Below, piece after piece: positions 54,398 to 63,359 of a stretch of DNA of 64,000 bases. The stretch's first letter is position 1. Each line of letters starts with the position of its first letter. The notes below the pieces were generated by a model. That model saw only the letters and a list, made by a program, of their open reading frames with translations, was not told the origin of the DNA and did no database searches. Source of the DNA: G963422565 sp963422565 (GTDB taxonomy: Bacteria; Pseudomonadota; Alphaproteobacteria; MPNO01). The position numbers were made by a program, and so were the translations under genes. The stretch covers positions 1,116,001 through 1,180,000 of the forward strand of contig OY730228.1 in NCBI GenBank assembly GCA_963422565.1, in the 5' to 3' direction.

Positions 54398-55141
54398 TCA
54401 GCGGCGTCCCACCGCCTCCCGCTGGAGCCGGGCGAGCCGGGCCGTACCCGTCTCGGCGAGAGCCATCAGGGTCTCGAAGACCCGCCGGTCGAAGGGCGCG
54501 GTCTCCGCGGTCACCTGAATCTCGACGATCCCACCGCTGCCGGTGAAGACGAAGTTGGCGTCCGCATCGGCGCCGCTGTCCTCCGCGTAATCGAGGTCTA
54601 AGCGGGGCCGGCCGGCGACGATGCCGGAGGAGACCGCCGCCACCGAGTCGCGAATCGGGTCGTCGGCGAGCGCGCCACCGGCGAGCAGCCCGTCGACCGC
54701 GAGACGCAGCGCGACCCAAGCCCCGGTGACCGAGGCGGTCCGGGTGCCGCCGTCGGCCTGGATCACGTCGCAGTCGAGCCGGATCTGGCGCTCGCCGAGC
54801 CGGGGCAGATCCACCACCGCGCGCAGCGACCGGCCGATCAGCCGCTGGATTTCCTGCGTCCGCCCGCTCTGTCGGCCGCGTGTCGCCTCGCGGTCGGTAC
54901 GGCTGTGGGTAGATCGCGGCAACATCCCGTATTCGGCCGTCACCCAGCCGCGCCCGCTGTTCCTGACGAAGAACGGGACCCGGTCTTCGACCGTCGCGGC
55001 GCAAAGCACATGGGTGTCGCCGAACCGCGCCAGACAGGAGCCCTCCGCATGCCTGGCGAAGCCCGGCTCGAGAGCCACCTCGCGGAGCGCGTCATGCGCC
55101 CGGCCGGAGGGGCGTTCGGCAGCCTCCCGCCTCGTCGCCAT
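54398..55141 (-). CDS. rph: ribonuclease PH
   Basis: A 247-residue phosphorolytic tRNA 3'-trimming enzyme. RSGRTQEIQRLIGRSLRAVVDL near residue 88 and LDCDVIQADGGTRTASVTGA near residue 125 are the RNase PH active-site segments. It begins the rph-rdgB-hemW transcript. The usual hrcA-grpE genes upstream in Alphaproteobacteria are absent; a divergent PBP gene is found instead. Confidence 0.96.
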   Translation of the reverse strand: MATRREAAERPSGRAHDALREVALEPGFARHAEGSCLARFGDTHVLCAATVEDRVPFFVRNSGRGWVTAEYGMLPRSTHSRTDREATRGRQSGRTQEIQRLIGRSLRAVVDLPRLGERQIRLDCDVIQADGGTRTASVTGAWVALRLAVDGLLAGGALADDPIRDSVAAVSSGIVAGRPRLDLDYAEDSGADADANFVFTGSGGIVEIQVTAETAPFDRRVFETLMALAETGTARLARLQREAVGRR

Positions 55142-55496
55142 CTCGCCCTCTTTCTTCGGATACGCCGCCGGCCCGCCGTGAAACTATCCCGGCCCCGCCG
55201 GGCGGTCCAGCGCCACCTCGTCCCGACGGCCTCGCAGCATGGCGGCGCGCCGCCGCGGCAGAGGTCCCGGTCTCGATCCGGTCGGGGCGGCGCGCGGCCC
55301 CGCCTGTATACTCCCGCGGCGTCTTGCGACCGGGCGGGAGGCGCAGCACCCCGCGGCCAGGGCGTTTCCGCCGGTTCGTGCGATGGCGGGCGCCGGCGGG
55401 ACGTCGTGTCGAGGATGCAGTCGGAGCGCGTTCTATGACCCATGTCCGCAGCGCCGGATCCGGCACGCCGTCGCGCCGACCGGCGGGTCTCTGACG
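55142..55496. other. divergent gap between rph and the penicillin-binding protein gene
   Basis: About 355 bases with no clear gene on either strand. TATACT at 55307-55312, close behind a TG, could be an extended -10 for the plus-strand gene, but no good -35 is at the right distance. The translated frames are Arg/Pro-rich. Confidence 0.35.
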
Positions 55497-57350
55497 ATGG
55501 CCGAGAGCGCCGGAAAGGGCCGCCGCCGGCGCGGCAAGGCGGCCGCGCCCGCCGCATCCGGGCGGCGCTGCCGCCTGGGCCGCCTACTGCTGCGGGCCGC
55601 CAAATACTGTCTGGTGGCCGGCATCTGGCTCGGCGTCGCGGCCGGCTGTCTGGTCGCCTGGTATGCGTGGGATCTGCCCGACATCTCGCTTCTCGAGACT
55701 CCGACCCGCCAGCCGGCGGTCGTGCTGCGGGGCGCCGACGGAACGATCCTCGCCCGCCACGGCCAGCTCCATTCGGGGCCGGTCCGGTTCGCGGATCTGC
55801 CGTATCACCTGGTTCGGGCGATCCAGGCGACCGAGGACCGCGGCTTCTTCGATCATCCGGGGATCAGCGCGCTGGGCCTGCTGCGCGCGACCATCGTGAA
55901 TCTCCGCGCGGGGGCGGTGCGCCAGGGAGGCAGCACCATCACCCAGCAGCTCGCCAAGAACCTTTTCCTCGGCCCCGAGCGCACGGTCCGCCGCAAGGTC
56001 CAGGAGGCCATACTGGCGCTCTGGCTGGAGAAGCGTTTCACCAAGCGCCAGATCTTCTCGATCTATGTCAACCGGGTCTATTTCGGCTCCGGCGCATATG
56101 GGATCGAGGCCGCCGCGCAGCGCTATTTCGGGCGTCCGGCCAAGGCGCTCACCCTGCGCCAGTCCGCCCTCCTCGCCGGGCTGCTCAAGGCGCCGTCGCG
56201 CTACTCCCCGGTGCGAAGCGCCCGGGCCGCGGTCTCGCGCAGCGACCGGGTGCTGGCGGCCATGGTCGACGCCGGCTATCTGCACGCCGACGAAGCGGCC
56301 GCCGCCGGGCGCACGCCGCTCGGTCTCAGGGCCGAGGGCGGAGCCGGCACGCAATACTTCGCCGACTGGGCGCTCGCCCGCGCCACCGGCCATGTGGGGG
56401 ACATCGCCCGCGACCTCACGGTCACGACCACGCTGAATCCCGGTCTTCAACGCCTGGCCGAGAGCCGGGCGCTGGCGATCCTCGATGCGGAAGAGAAGCG
56501 ATCGGGCGCAAGCCAGGTGGCCGTGGTGATCATGTCCATCGACGGCGGGGTCCGCGCTATGGTCGGCGGGCGCGCCTACGGCGCCAGCCAGTTCAACCGC
56601 GCCGCCCAGGCACAGCGCCAGCCGGGTTCGGCATTCAAGCTCTTCGTCTATCTCGCCGGGCTCGAAGCCGGGCTCGGGCCGGACGATGTCTTCGTCGACA
56701 AGCCCGTCCGCGTCGACGGCTGGTCTCCGCGCAACTATGACGGCCTGTTCCACGGACCGATGCGGCTCGCCGACGCGTTCGCCCGCTCGGTGAACTCGAT
56801 CGCCGTGCAGGTCAGCGAGCGCATCGGGCGCGGCCGGGTGAGGGAGACGGCGCGGCGGCTCGGCATCACGACGCCGCTCGCGGCGCATCCGTCCATCGCC
56901 CTCGGCGCGAGCGAGGTCACGCTCGTCGAGCTCACCGCCGCCTACGCCGCGATCGCGAGCGGCGGGGTCGCCATCTGGCCGTTCGCCGTCGCCGCGGTTC
57001 ATGACCGGGCCGGACGCGAGGTCTATCGCCGCGCCGGGTCGGGCCGCCGCCGGGTCGTCGCGCCGGCGCATGCCGAGGCGATGCGGGCGATGCTGCGCGC
57101 CGCGATAGGCCGGGGCACCGGCCGCGGCGCGGCGCTGGGCATCGGCGAGGCGGGCAAGACCGGAACCAGCCAGGGGTTCCGCGACGCCTGGTTCGTCGGG
57201 TTCGCGGGCGGCCTCGTCGCCGGGGTCTGGGTGGGCAACGACGACGGGCGCCCGATGCGCGGGGTCACGGGCGGAGGCCTGCCGGCGCGCATCTGGCGGT
57301 CGATCATGGCCGCGGCCCTCGTCGACCGGCGCGCCGGGGCGACGGGGTGA
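55497..57350 (+). CDS. class A penicillin-binding protein (transglycosylase/transpeptidase)
   Basis: A 617-residue bifunctional peptidoglycan synthase. A basic cytoplasmic tail (GKGRRRRGKAAAP) leads to one membrane anchor near residues 40-60. The glycosyltransferase-51 domain shows AIQATEDRGFFDHPGI and GGSTITQQLAKNLFL near residue 145. The transpeptidase domain has the SxxK motif in PGSAFKLF, SxN in SVNSIAV and KTG in GKTGTSQGFRD. It is shorter than E. coli PBP1A, lacking the large OB insert. It lies near the LpoA-like activator. Confidence 0.92.
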   Translation: MAESAGKGRRRRGKAAAPAASGRRCRLGRLLLRAAKYCLVAGIWLGVAAGCLVAWYAWDLPDISLLETPTRQPAVVLRGADGTILARHGQLHSGPVRFADLPYHLVRAIQATEDRGFFDHPGISALGLLRATIVNLRAGAVRQGGSTITQQLAKNLFLGPERTVRRKVQEAILALWLEKRFTKRQIFSIYVNRVYFGSGAYGIEAAAQRYFGRPAKALTLRQSALLAGLLKAPSRYSPVRSARAAVSRSDRVLAAMVDAGYLHADEAAAAGRTPLGLRAEGGAGTQYFADWALARATGHVGDIARDLTVTTTLNPGLQRLAESRALAILDAEEKRSGASQVAVVIMSIDGGVRAMVGGRAYGASQFNRAAQAQRQPGSAFKLFVYLAGLEAGLGPDDVFVDKPVRVDGWSPRNYDGLFHGPMRLADAFARSVNSIAVQVSERIGRGRVRETARRLGITTPLAAHPSIALGASEVTLVELTAAYAAIASGGVAIWPFAVAAVHDRAGREVYRRAGSGRRRVVAPAHAEAMRAMLRAAIGRGTGRGAALGIGEAGKTGTSQGFRDAWFVGFAGGLVAGVWVGNDDGRPMRGVTGGGLPARIWRSIMAAALVDRRAGATG

Positions 57351-57364
57351 GAAGGCGCGGCCGC

Positions 57365-57805
57365 TCAGGCCGGCCAGTCCACGATCCTGTCCTCGGGGTC
57401 GTCGCCGTCCGCCTCGTCGACGACCCGCCCGCGCACCGAGATCCCGGCGGCATGAACGCTCTCCGGATCGCCGGAGACCAGGGGATGCCACCAGTACAGG
57501 TCCCGCCCCTCGGCGACCAGTCGATAGGCGCAGGTCGACGGCAGCCAGCGAAGGCGGCGCCGCACCACCGCCGGCGAGAGGGCGACGCAGTCGGGAACAA
57601 GGCGGGTGCGCCGCGCATAGCGCGTGCAGCGGCAGCTCTCCCGGTCGAGCAGCCGGCAGGCAATATCGGTCCAGTCGATGTCGCCACCGGCTTCGTCCTC
57701 GATCTTGATCAGGCAGCATCGGCCGCAGCCGTCGCAGAGCGCCTCCCATTCCTCGCGCGACATGCGCTCGAGGGCCTTGCGGCGCCAGAAACCGGGCGCG
57801 ATCAC
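57365..57805 (-). CDS. YcgN/YkgJ-like zinc-cluster protein (UPF0260)
   Basis: A 146-residue cysteine-rich protein. WEALCDGCGRCCLIKIED near residue 22 and SCRCTRYARRTRLVPDC near residue 57 are the conserved Cys groups of the UPF0260/CxxCxxCC family. Eight or more Cys suggest a Zn or Fe-S site. Function is not established. It converges on the PBP gene with a 14-base gap. Confidence 0.88.
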   Translation of the reverse strand: MIAPGFWRRKALERMSREEWEALCDGCGRCCLIKIEDEAGGDIDWTDIACRLLDRESCRCTRYARRTRLVPDCVALSPAVVRRRLRWLPSTCAYRLVAEGRDLYWWHPLVSGDPESVHAAGISVRGRVVDEADGDDPEDRIVDWPA

Positions 57806-57818
57806 GGTGGCCCCCCGC

Positions 57819-58406
57819 TCAGGACAGTTCCTCGAGCAGGCGCTCGGCGATGCGGTCGGGCGCCGTTCCGTGGTTGAAATGCGTCACGTAACGCCCCCGG
57901 GGGTCGATGAGATAGATGACGGAGCTGTGATTCATGAGATAGTCCGGCCCCGCTTCGGGATCCTCGGCCTTGGCGTAGTAGACGCGATAGGCCTTGGCGG
58001 CGGCGGTGATCTGCGCGGGCGATCCCGAGAGGCCGATCAGCCGGGGATCGAACTCCGCGACAAAGGATTTCAGCCGTTCCGGCGTATCGCGTTCCGGATC
58101 GATCGTTACGAATACCGGCTGGATGCGATCCTGCCGGGGGCCGAGCTCGTCGAGCGCGACCATCATGTCGGACAGCGCCGTCGGGCAGACATCGGGACAG
58201 AAGGCGTAGCCGAAATAGATCAGCGCGTATCGACCGTGGAAGTCGCGGTCGGTGCGCTCCCGCCCGTCCTGGTCGACGAGCGCGAACGGTCCGCCGATCG
58301 ACGCGATCGCGCCGTTGCCGCGCCACGCATAGACGGCGATCACGGCGGCGAGCGCGGCCGCCGCGAACAGGATGCCGACGAAGAGGACCAGCCTGCGATC
58401 GGTCAT
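57819..58406 (-). CDS. SCO1/SenC copper chaperone
   Basis: A 195-residue membrane-anchored thioredoxin-fold protein that delivers copper to cytochrome c oxidase. A single N-terminal anchor covers about residues 5-28. The copper site is Cys70-x3-Cys74 (FGYAFCPDVCPTALSDM) with His160 (MNHSSVIYLID). It is 13 bases upstream of ycgN on the same strand. RegB/RegA redox regulators, often linked to senC, are encoded 2.5 kb away. Confidence 0.92.
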   Translation of the reverse strand: MTDRRLVLFVGILFAAAALAAVIAVYAWRGNGAIASIGGPFALVDQDGRERTDRDFHGRYALIYFGYAFCPDVCPTALSDMMVALDELGPRQDRIQPVFVTIDPERDTPERLKSFVAEFDPRLIGLSGSPAQITAAAKAYRVYYAKAEDPEAGPDYLMNHSSVIYLIDPRGRYVTHFNHGTAPDRIAERLLEELS

Positions 58407-58444
58407 GCCGCGCCGCGCCGGAGAGACGGCTCGCCCGCCCCGCA

Positions 58445-59122
58445 TCACCCGCCTTCGAGCGCGCGTATCAACCCGTCGGCGCCGGGGTTCGTGAACCGGC
58501 GTTCGAGCAGGATTCCGCGCGCGGTCGCGCCCGCCCCGTAATAGGCCCGATTGAGCGCATCCTCCTCGGCCAGGACCGCGCCCTCGACCGCCACACCGAG
58601 GAACACGCCGCGGGTCAGCGCGTAGGACAGAATGTCGGCGCCGAGATCGGGCGTCGTCGCGCCCCCGATTCCCACCCCCATCGGACCGGCCGCCACCGAC
58701 AGATCGGCCCCGAACTTGATCTTGGTCTCGACCATCGACCTCAGCGCGTCGTCGCTGGCGATGAGCAGAATCACTTCGGCGCTCTGTATCCCGACCTGCA
58801 GCCCGATGCTGCCGGCGCCGACAGCGTAGAAGGCGGGCGCGCTCCAGCCGTTCTTCGGATCGCGGGCGAGGACGACGGCCTGCCCGCCCTCGGCGCCCAG
58901 CATGAAGCCGGCCTTGAGCAGGTTGGAGATGACCGCGACCCCCCGCGAGGACTTCACCCATTGCCGCAGATGCGTCATGTCGGGGCTGGAGAAGAGCTTG
59001 TGCACGGTCGCGCGGGCCCGGTCGACGAGCCCTTGCGCCTCCTCGACGCCGGCCTGCGCCGGGGCGGCGAGCAGGCTCCCGGCCACAAGCAGCACGGACG
59101 GAATTCTGCGACAGGCGGTCAT
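58445..59122 (-). CDS. SYLF-domain (YSC84-like) lipid-binding protein, exported
   Basis: A 225-residue protein. A signal peptide of about 24 residues (IPSVLLVAGSLLAAPAQA) precedes the SYLF/DUF500 core: ISNLLKAGFMLGAEGGQAVV near residue 65 and VGIQSAEVILLIASDDALRS near residue 110. The later DILSYALTRGVFLGVAVEGAVL is the family's closing motif. Bacterial members are periplasmic or outer-membrane-associated proteins of unknown role, related to eukaryotic phosphoinositide-binding YSC84. Confidence 0.88.
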   Translation of the reverse strand: MTACRRIPSVLLVAGSLLAAPAQAGVEEAQGLVDRARATVHKLFSSPDMTHLRQWVKSSRGVAVISNLLKAGFMLGAEGGQAVVLARDPKNGWSAPAFYAVGAGSIGLQVGIQSAEVILLIASDDALRSMVETKIKFGADLSVAAGPMGVGIGGATTPDLGADILSYALTRGVFLGVAVEGAVLAEEDALNRAYYGAGATARGILLERRFTNPGADGLIRALEGG

Positions 59123-59185
59123 CGACGGCCTCCTCTGTGTTCGCGCGGGACGCGCGTCTCGGCCCCGGCAGATTCGCCCGCTGCG

Positions 59186-60019
59186 TCATTCGCCCATCTG
59201 CAGCAGCGCGCCGCGCCGCCGGGCGATATCGAAGACGCGCAGGAATACGACGAATCCGCCGCCAAGATAGAGGAAGTTCAGGGCCGCCGCATAGATCATC
59301 CGGTCGGCGTCCACGACCCCGTCCACCAGGGCTGCGCGCATCCCCTCGAAGACATGGGCGGAGGGGAGCGCCAGCGCGACCGGCTGGAGCCATTCGGGCA
59401 GGACCGCGATCGGGTAGTAGATGCCGCTGATCGGCGCGACCGCGAAGACGGCGACCCAGGCCAGGCTCTCCGCGCCGAGCCCGTAGCGCAGCACCAGCGC
59501 CGACACGGCGAGCCCGACCGCCGCGCCGAACACCAGGAGGAGCGCGAAGAAGGCGACCAGCTGCGGCCCGAGATCGAAGATCGAGAAGCGATAGACGGGG
59601 ATCGCCAGAAGGGCCGCCGGCAGGATGCCGATAAGGGTGCGCAGGAAGCTTATCACCAGCAGCGACAACGCCCATTCATGGGGGCGCAGCGGGCTCGCGA
59701 ACAGCTGTCCCAGGTTGCGCGCCCACATCTCCTCGAGAAAGGAAATCGACACGCCGAGATTGCCGCGGAACAGGATGTCCCAGAGCAGGACCGCGGCGAT
59801 CAGCACCCCGCCGGCGCGCACGAAGAAGGCGCTGTGGCCGGCCAGGAACTCGGCCAGCAACCCCCACATCAGCATCTGCATGGTCGGCCAATAGGCGAGC
59901 TCGGCGATCCGCGCCCACGAGCCCCTGAGGAGATAGGCGTAGCGCAGCACCATCGCCCCGATCCGCCGCGCCGCGCCGCGCGGGTCGGGTCGGCGCGCCG
60001 GGCCGGCCGGCGGCGTCAC
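59186..60019 (-). CDS. ABC-2-type transporter permease
   Basis: A 277-residue inner-membrane subunit with six predicted spans; its ATG overlaps the end of the ATPase gene (60016-60019). AVAPISGIYYPIAVLPEWLQ near residue 200 is a typical ABC-2 segment between spans 5 and 6. With the single-domain ATPase it forms a two-gene exporter; ABC-2 systems move polysaccharides, drugs or lipids. The substrate is not indicated. Confidence 0.88.
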   Translation of the reverse strand: MTPPAGPARRPDPRGAARRIGAMVLRYAYLLRGSWARIAELAYWPTMQMLMWGLLAEFLAGHSAFFVRAGGVLIAAVLLWDILFRGNLGVSISFLEEMWARNLGQLFASPLRPHEWALSLLVISFLRTLIGILPAALLAIPVYRFSIFDLGPQLVAFFALLLVFGAAVGLAVSALVLRYGLGAESLAWVAVFAVAPISGIYYPIAVLPEWLQPVALALPSAHVFEGMRAALVDGVVDADRMIYAAALNFLYLGGGFVVFLRVFDIARRRGALLQMGE

Positions 60020-60786
60020 CAGCCGTTCCCGGCCGCGATGGCGAGAAAGGCCTCCTCCAGCGTGTCCCGGCCATAGGCGGCGATCAGCTCCGCCGGGGTC
60101 CCGTCATGGACCAGCCGCCCTTCCTTCATCATCAGCACCTGGCCGCACATCCGCTCGACCTCGACCATGTCGTGGGAGGCGATCAACATCGTCGCGCCGG
60201 TCTCCCGGCAATAGCCCGAGAGATAGGCGCGCACGCGCTCGGCGGTCTCGGGATCGAGCGAGGCGGTCGGTTCGTCGAGCAGCAGGACGGCGGGCCGGTT
60301 GAGAAGCGACTTGGCGAGCCCGACCCGGGTCCGCTGACCGGAGGAGAGCTGGCCATAGGGCCGGTCGAGCAAGGCCGTCAGGTTCAGGTCCGCGGAAATC
60401 CGGCCGATCGCCTCGCCCAGCCGCGGCACGCCGTAGAGCGCCCCATAGACCCGCAGATTCTCGCGGACCGTGAGCCGCTTCGGAAGATCCACATAGGGGG
60501 AGGAGAAATTCATCCGGGGCAGAACGGCATACCGGTTCCCGATCATGTCGACGCCCAGGATCTCGATCCGGCCGGCGGTCGGCGTGATCAGCCCGAGCAG
60601 CATCGCGATGGTCGTCGTCTTGCCGGCGCCGTTGCCGCCGAGCAGCGCGACGATGTGGCCGCGGGCGACCGAGAAGCTCAAGCCGCGCACCGCCTCGATG
60701 TCGTCGAACCGCTTGAACAGACCGTCGACCCGAATCGCCGCCGCGCCCGCCCCATCTTCGGCGTTCCCCGCCCCGGCGGCGCTCAT
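60016..60786 (-). CDS. ABC transporter ATP-binding protein (ABC-2 exporter)
   Basis: A 256-residue single-domain ATPase. Walker A is LLGGNGAGKTTT near residue 48, the signature LSSGQRTRVGLAKSLL near residue 146, and Walker B VLLLDEPTASLDPE near residue 166. It opens the two-gene exporter with the ABC-2 permease. Its ATG at 60786 is divergent from regB, so the roughly 130 bases between hold both promoters. Confidence 0.92.
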   Translation of the reverse strand: MSAAGAGNAEDGAGAAAIRVDGLFKRFDDIEAVRGLSFSVARGHIVALLGGNGAGKTTTIAMLLGLITPTAGRIEILGVDMIGNRYAVLPRMNFSSPYVDLPKRLTVRENLRVYGALYGVPRLGEAIGRISADLNLTALLDRPYGQLSSGQRTRVGLAKSLLNRPAVLLLDEPTASLDPETAERVRAYLSGYCRETGATMLIASHDMVEVERMCGQVLMMKEGRLVHDGTPAELIAAYGRDTLEEAFLAIAAGNGW

Positions 60787-60921
60787 CGCCGGAGTCGGTC
60801 GAGCGGGCGGCGGCGCATCTTCGCCTTGGCCATCGGCCTCATGACGGGTCACTATATCGGGATCGAGGGGTTTCGGAAGCGGAAACTGGCCGGGTCCGTC
60901 CGGTCGGAGCGGGGGGTGCCC

Positions 60922-62253
60922 ATGGCGGAGGCGGTCGCACGGCTCGGGCGCGGCGCCGCGGCGCCGCAGCAGGGCGCGCGGCTGGCGACGCTGATCCTGA
61001 TGCGCTGGGGCGCGATCGTCGGGCAGGCGCTGGCGCTGCTCTTCGTCGACTTCGGGCTCGACTTCACCGTCCGGCTCGCCGCCGGCCTGTCGGTGGTCGG
61101 CGCCTCGGTAGTCCTCAACCTCGCGCTCTCGGTCCTGCGTCCGCTGCGCGAGCGGCCGGGGGAAGCGGCGCTCGCGTCGCTGCTCGCCTTCGACATCGTC
61201 CAGCTCGGCGCCCTGCTCTATCTCACGGGCGGGCTGGAGAATCCGTTCGCCTTCCTCCTCCTCGCGCCGCTGACGGTCTCGGCGACGATCCTCGGGCTGC
61301 GCAGCACGATCCTGCTCGGCGGGCTCGCGCTGGCGTCGGTCACGGTGCTCGCGATCGACCATGCCCCGCTGCCCTGGGGCGCGGGGGGCTTCTCCCTGCC
61401 CGAGACCTACGTGATCGGCGCCTGGGTCGCGCTGGCGCTCGGGATCGGCTTCTTCGCCTCTTATACATGGCGGGTCGCCGAGGACGCCCGCCTCATGCAG
61501 AACGCGCTCGCCGCCACCCAGCTCGCGCTCGCGCGCCAGCAACAGCTCTCGGCGCTCGACGGGATCGCCGCGGCCGCCGCGCACGAGCTCGGAACGCCGC
61601 TCGGGACGATCGCCGTGGTCGCCCGCGAGCTCGCCGGCGAGGTCGCACCCGGCAGCCCCGCCGCCGCCGATGTCGCGCTCATCCTGGACGAGGTCGCGCG
61701 CTGCCGCGACATTCTCGCCCGGCTGGACGGCAACACGCCCGAGTCGGCGGCCCTCGGCCCCCATCCGGAGCTGCCGGTCGATTCGGTCGTCTCGGCCGCG
61801 GCGCGACGCCACGCCGATCCGGCCGTCCGGCTCGACATCCGCGCCGCGCCCGAGGGGTCGGACGGCGGGGCGCCGCCGCTCGTCCCCAACCGCCCGGAGA
61901 TCGTGCACGGAATCGGCAGTCTGGTGCAGAATGCGGTCCAGTTCGCGAGCCTGCGGGTCACGGTCGCGACGAGTTGGAGCCGCGACCGCATCAGCGTCTG
62001 CGTCGAGGACGACGGGCCGGGCTTCCCGACGCGCGCCCTGGACCGGCTGGGCGAGCCCTTCATGTCCACGCGGCCCGGAAACGACGGCCATATGGGACTC
62101 GGCATCTTCATCGCGCGCAGCCTGCTCGAGCGCATCGGCGCACGGCTCAGCTTCGAGAACGGCCCGGGGGGCGGCGCCCGGGTCCGGATCGACTGGGACC
62201 GCGCGCTGCTCGCCGCCGCCGACCTCCCGCCGGCCCCGGAGCGACCGGAATGA
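60922..62253 (+). CDS. regB: redox sensor histidine kinase RegB/PrrB
   Basis: A 443-residue membrane kinase of the RegB/PrrB/ActS type. Six N-terminal spans include the quinone-binding loop GGLENPF near residue 103. The H-box is AAAAHELGTPLGTI with His221. A Cys at 261 (EVARCRDILARL) matches the redox-active Cys described in Rhodobacter RegB. The ATP-binding domain has NAVQFA, DDGPGFP and GLGIFIARSLLE. Start at the ATG at 60922, behind GGAGCGGGGGG; an in-frame ATG at 60841 would add 27 residues. Its stop overlaps regA. Confidence 0.92.
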   Translation: MAEAVARLGRGAAAPQQGARLATLILMRWGAIVGQALALLFVDFGLDFTVRLAAGLSVVGASVVLNLALSVLRPLRERPGEAALASLLAFDIVQLGALLYLTGGLENPFAFLLLAPLTVSATILGLRSTILLGGLALASVTVLAIDHAPLPWGAGGFSLPETYVIGAWVALALGIGFFASYTWRVAEDARLMQNALAATQLALARQQQLSALDGIAAAAAHELGTPLGTIAVVARELAGEVAPGSPAAADVALILDEVARCRDILARLDGNTPESAALGPHPELPVDSVVSAAARRHADPAVRLDIRAAPEGSDGGAPPLVPNRPEIVHGIGSLVQNAVQFASLRVTVATSWSRDRISVCVEDDGPGFPTRALDRLGEPFMSTRPGNDGHMGLGIFIARSLLERIGARLSFENGPGGGARVRIDWDRALLAAADLPPAPERPE

Positions 62254-62813
62254 CGGGGCCGGCGGACCGCAGCCTGCTGATCGTCGAGGACGACACCCCG
62301 TTCCGCACCCGTCTGGCGCGCGCGATGGAGCGCCGCGGCTTCGCGGTGGAAAGCGCCGCGACCGTCGCCGAGGGCGTCTCGGCGGCCCGTCTTCGGCCGC
62401 CCGCCTTCGCCGTGCTCGACCTGCGGGTCGGCGACGGCAGCGGGCTCGAGATCGTCTCCGTGCTGCGCGCGGCGCGGCGCGACGCGCGGATCGTCATGCT
62501 CACCGGCTACGGCAATATCGCGACCGCCGTCGCCGCGGTGAAGGCCGGGGCGGTGGACTATCTCGCCAAGCCGGCCGACGCGGACGCGATCGAAGCGGCG
62601 CTGCTCGCCCAGGACGGCGCGCTCCCGCCGCCGCCCGACCAACCCATGTCGGCGGACCGGGTCCGCTGGGAGCATATCCAGCGGGTCTTCGAACAGTGCG
62701 GCCGCAACGTGTCGGAGACGGCGCGGCGGCTGGACATGCACCGTCGCACGCTCCAGCGCATCCTGGCGAAGCGCGCCCCGCGGGAGGGCCCCGCCGGGAC
62801 CCGCAAGCGCTGA
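62250..62813 (+). CDS. regA: redox response regulator RegA/PrrA
   Basis: A 187-residue two-domain regulator. The receiver domain has the acidic pair in LLIVEDDTPFR, phospho-acceptor Asp57 in AFAVLDLRVGDGSG, Thr in MLTGYG and Lys in YLAKPAD. A Pro linker leads to a Fis-type helix-turn-helix (RNVSETARRLDMHRRTLQRI), strongly conserved in RegA/PrrA/ActR. Its start overlaps regB (ATGA). The pair usually controls respiration, carbon and nitrogen fixation genes in response to redox state. Confidence 0.93.
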   Translation: MTGPADRSLLIVEDDTPFRTRLARAMERRGFAVESAATVAEGVSAARLRPPAFAVLDLRVGDGSGLEIVSVLRAARRDARIVMLTGYGNIATAVAAVKAGAVDYLAKPADADAIEAALLAQDGALPPPPDQPMSADRVRWEHIQRVFEQCGRNVSETARRLDMHRRTLQRILAKRAPREGPAGTRKR

Positions 62814-62928
62814 CCCGCCGGGGGTATCCGCGACGGGTCCGTCGGGGCGGCGCGCGATGGAGCGCCGTTGCCGCCTCCGGCCTGCGGGCACGCCGAACGA
62901 GTCGGCGCTCATGCCGCCGGGACCCCGC

Positions 62929-63242
62929 TCAACCGCCGCCCGGATCGCGGACGCGGCGAAGCCTGAACGAGGCCGTCATCGCGAAGCGGCCGATCTGACG
63001 GCGCCGGCGCGCGGCGTTTACCGCCATCTCCGCGAACAGGCGGAGGATCGCGAAATAGAAGCGATCGCGAGCTCGCCGCGATCGTTGAGCCCGATGACGT
63101 CGACCCGCCGGCCGCGGGTCAGCTTGAACTTCGTCAACATGCCGTAACCCATATCGGCGAGCAGACGGCCCACCCCCCGGCGGAGCAAGGCCTCCGATCC
63201 GGTCGACGACGACGCGGCGGATGGCGGGGCGAGGCGGGGCAT
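62929..63242 (-). pseudogene. decayed mmcB (MmcB-family DNA repair protein)
   Basis: The MmcB fold is split over two frames on the minus strand. From 63242 the frame gives RRGVGRLLADMGYGMLTKFK then LTRGRRVDVIGLNDRGELAI, the normal MmcB N-terminal half. It loses similarity where the KSS catalytic strand should be. In another frame, roughly 63090 to 62929, come DRFYFA and the basic C-terminal helix ending RRVRDPGGG, both recognisable from MmcB. About 60 residues, including the central nuclease-like core, are missing. Internal deletion with frameshift explains this best. An intact member is about 150 residues. Confidence 0.6.
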
Positions 63243-63359
63243 GGTTCGGCGCGGCGGATGGCGGGCGGGGGATCATACCGATCTGCACGAAACATGAACA
63301 TGACCCCGTTGCCCGGCGCGCCGCCGCCACGCATGATCGGCGAAACTGGGAGGCGCGTC

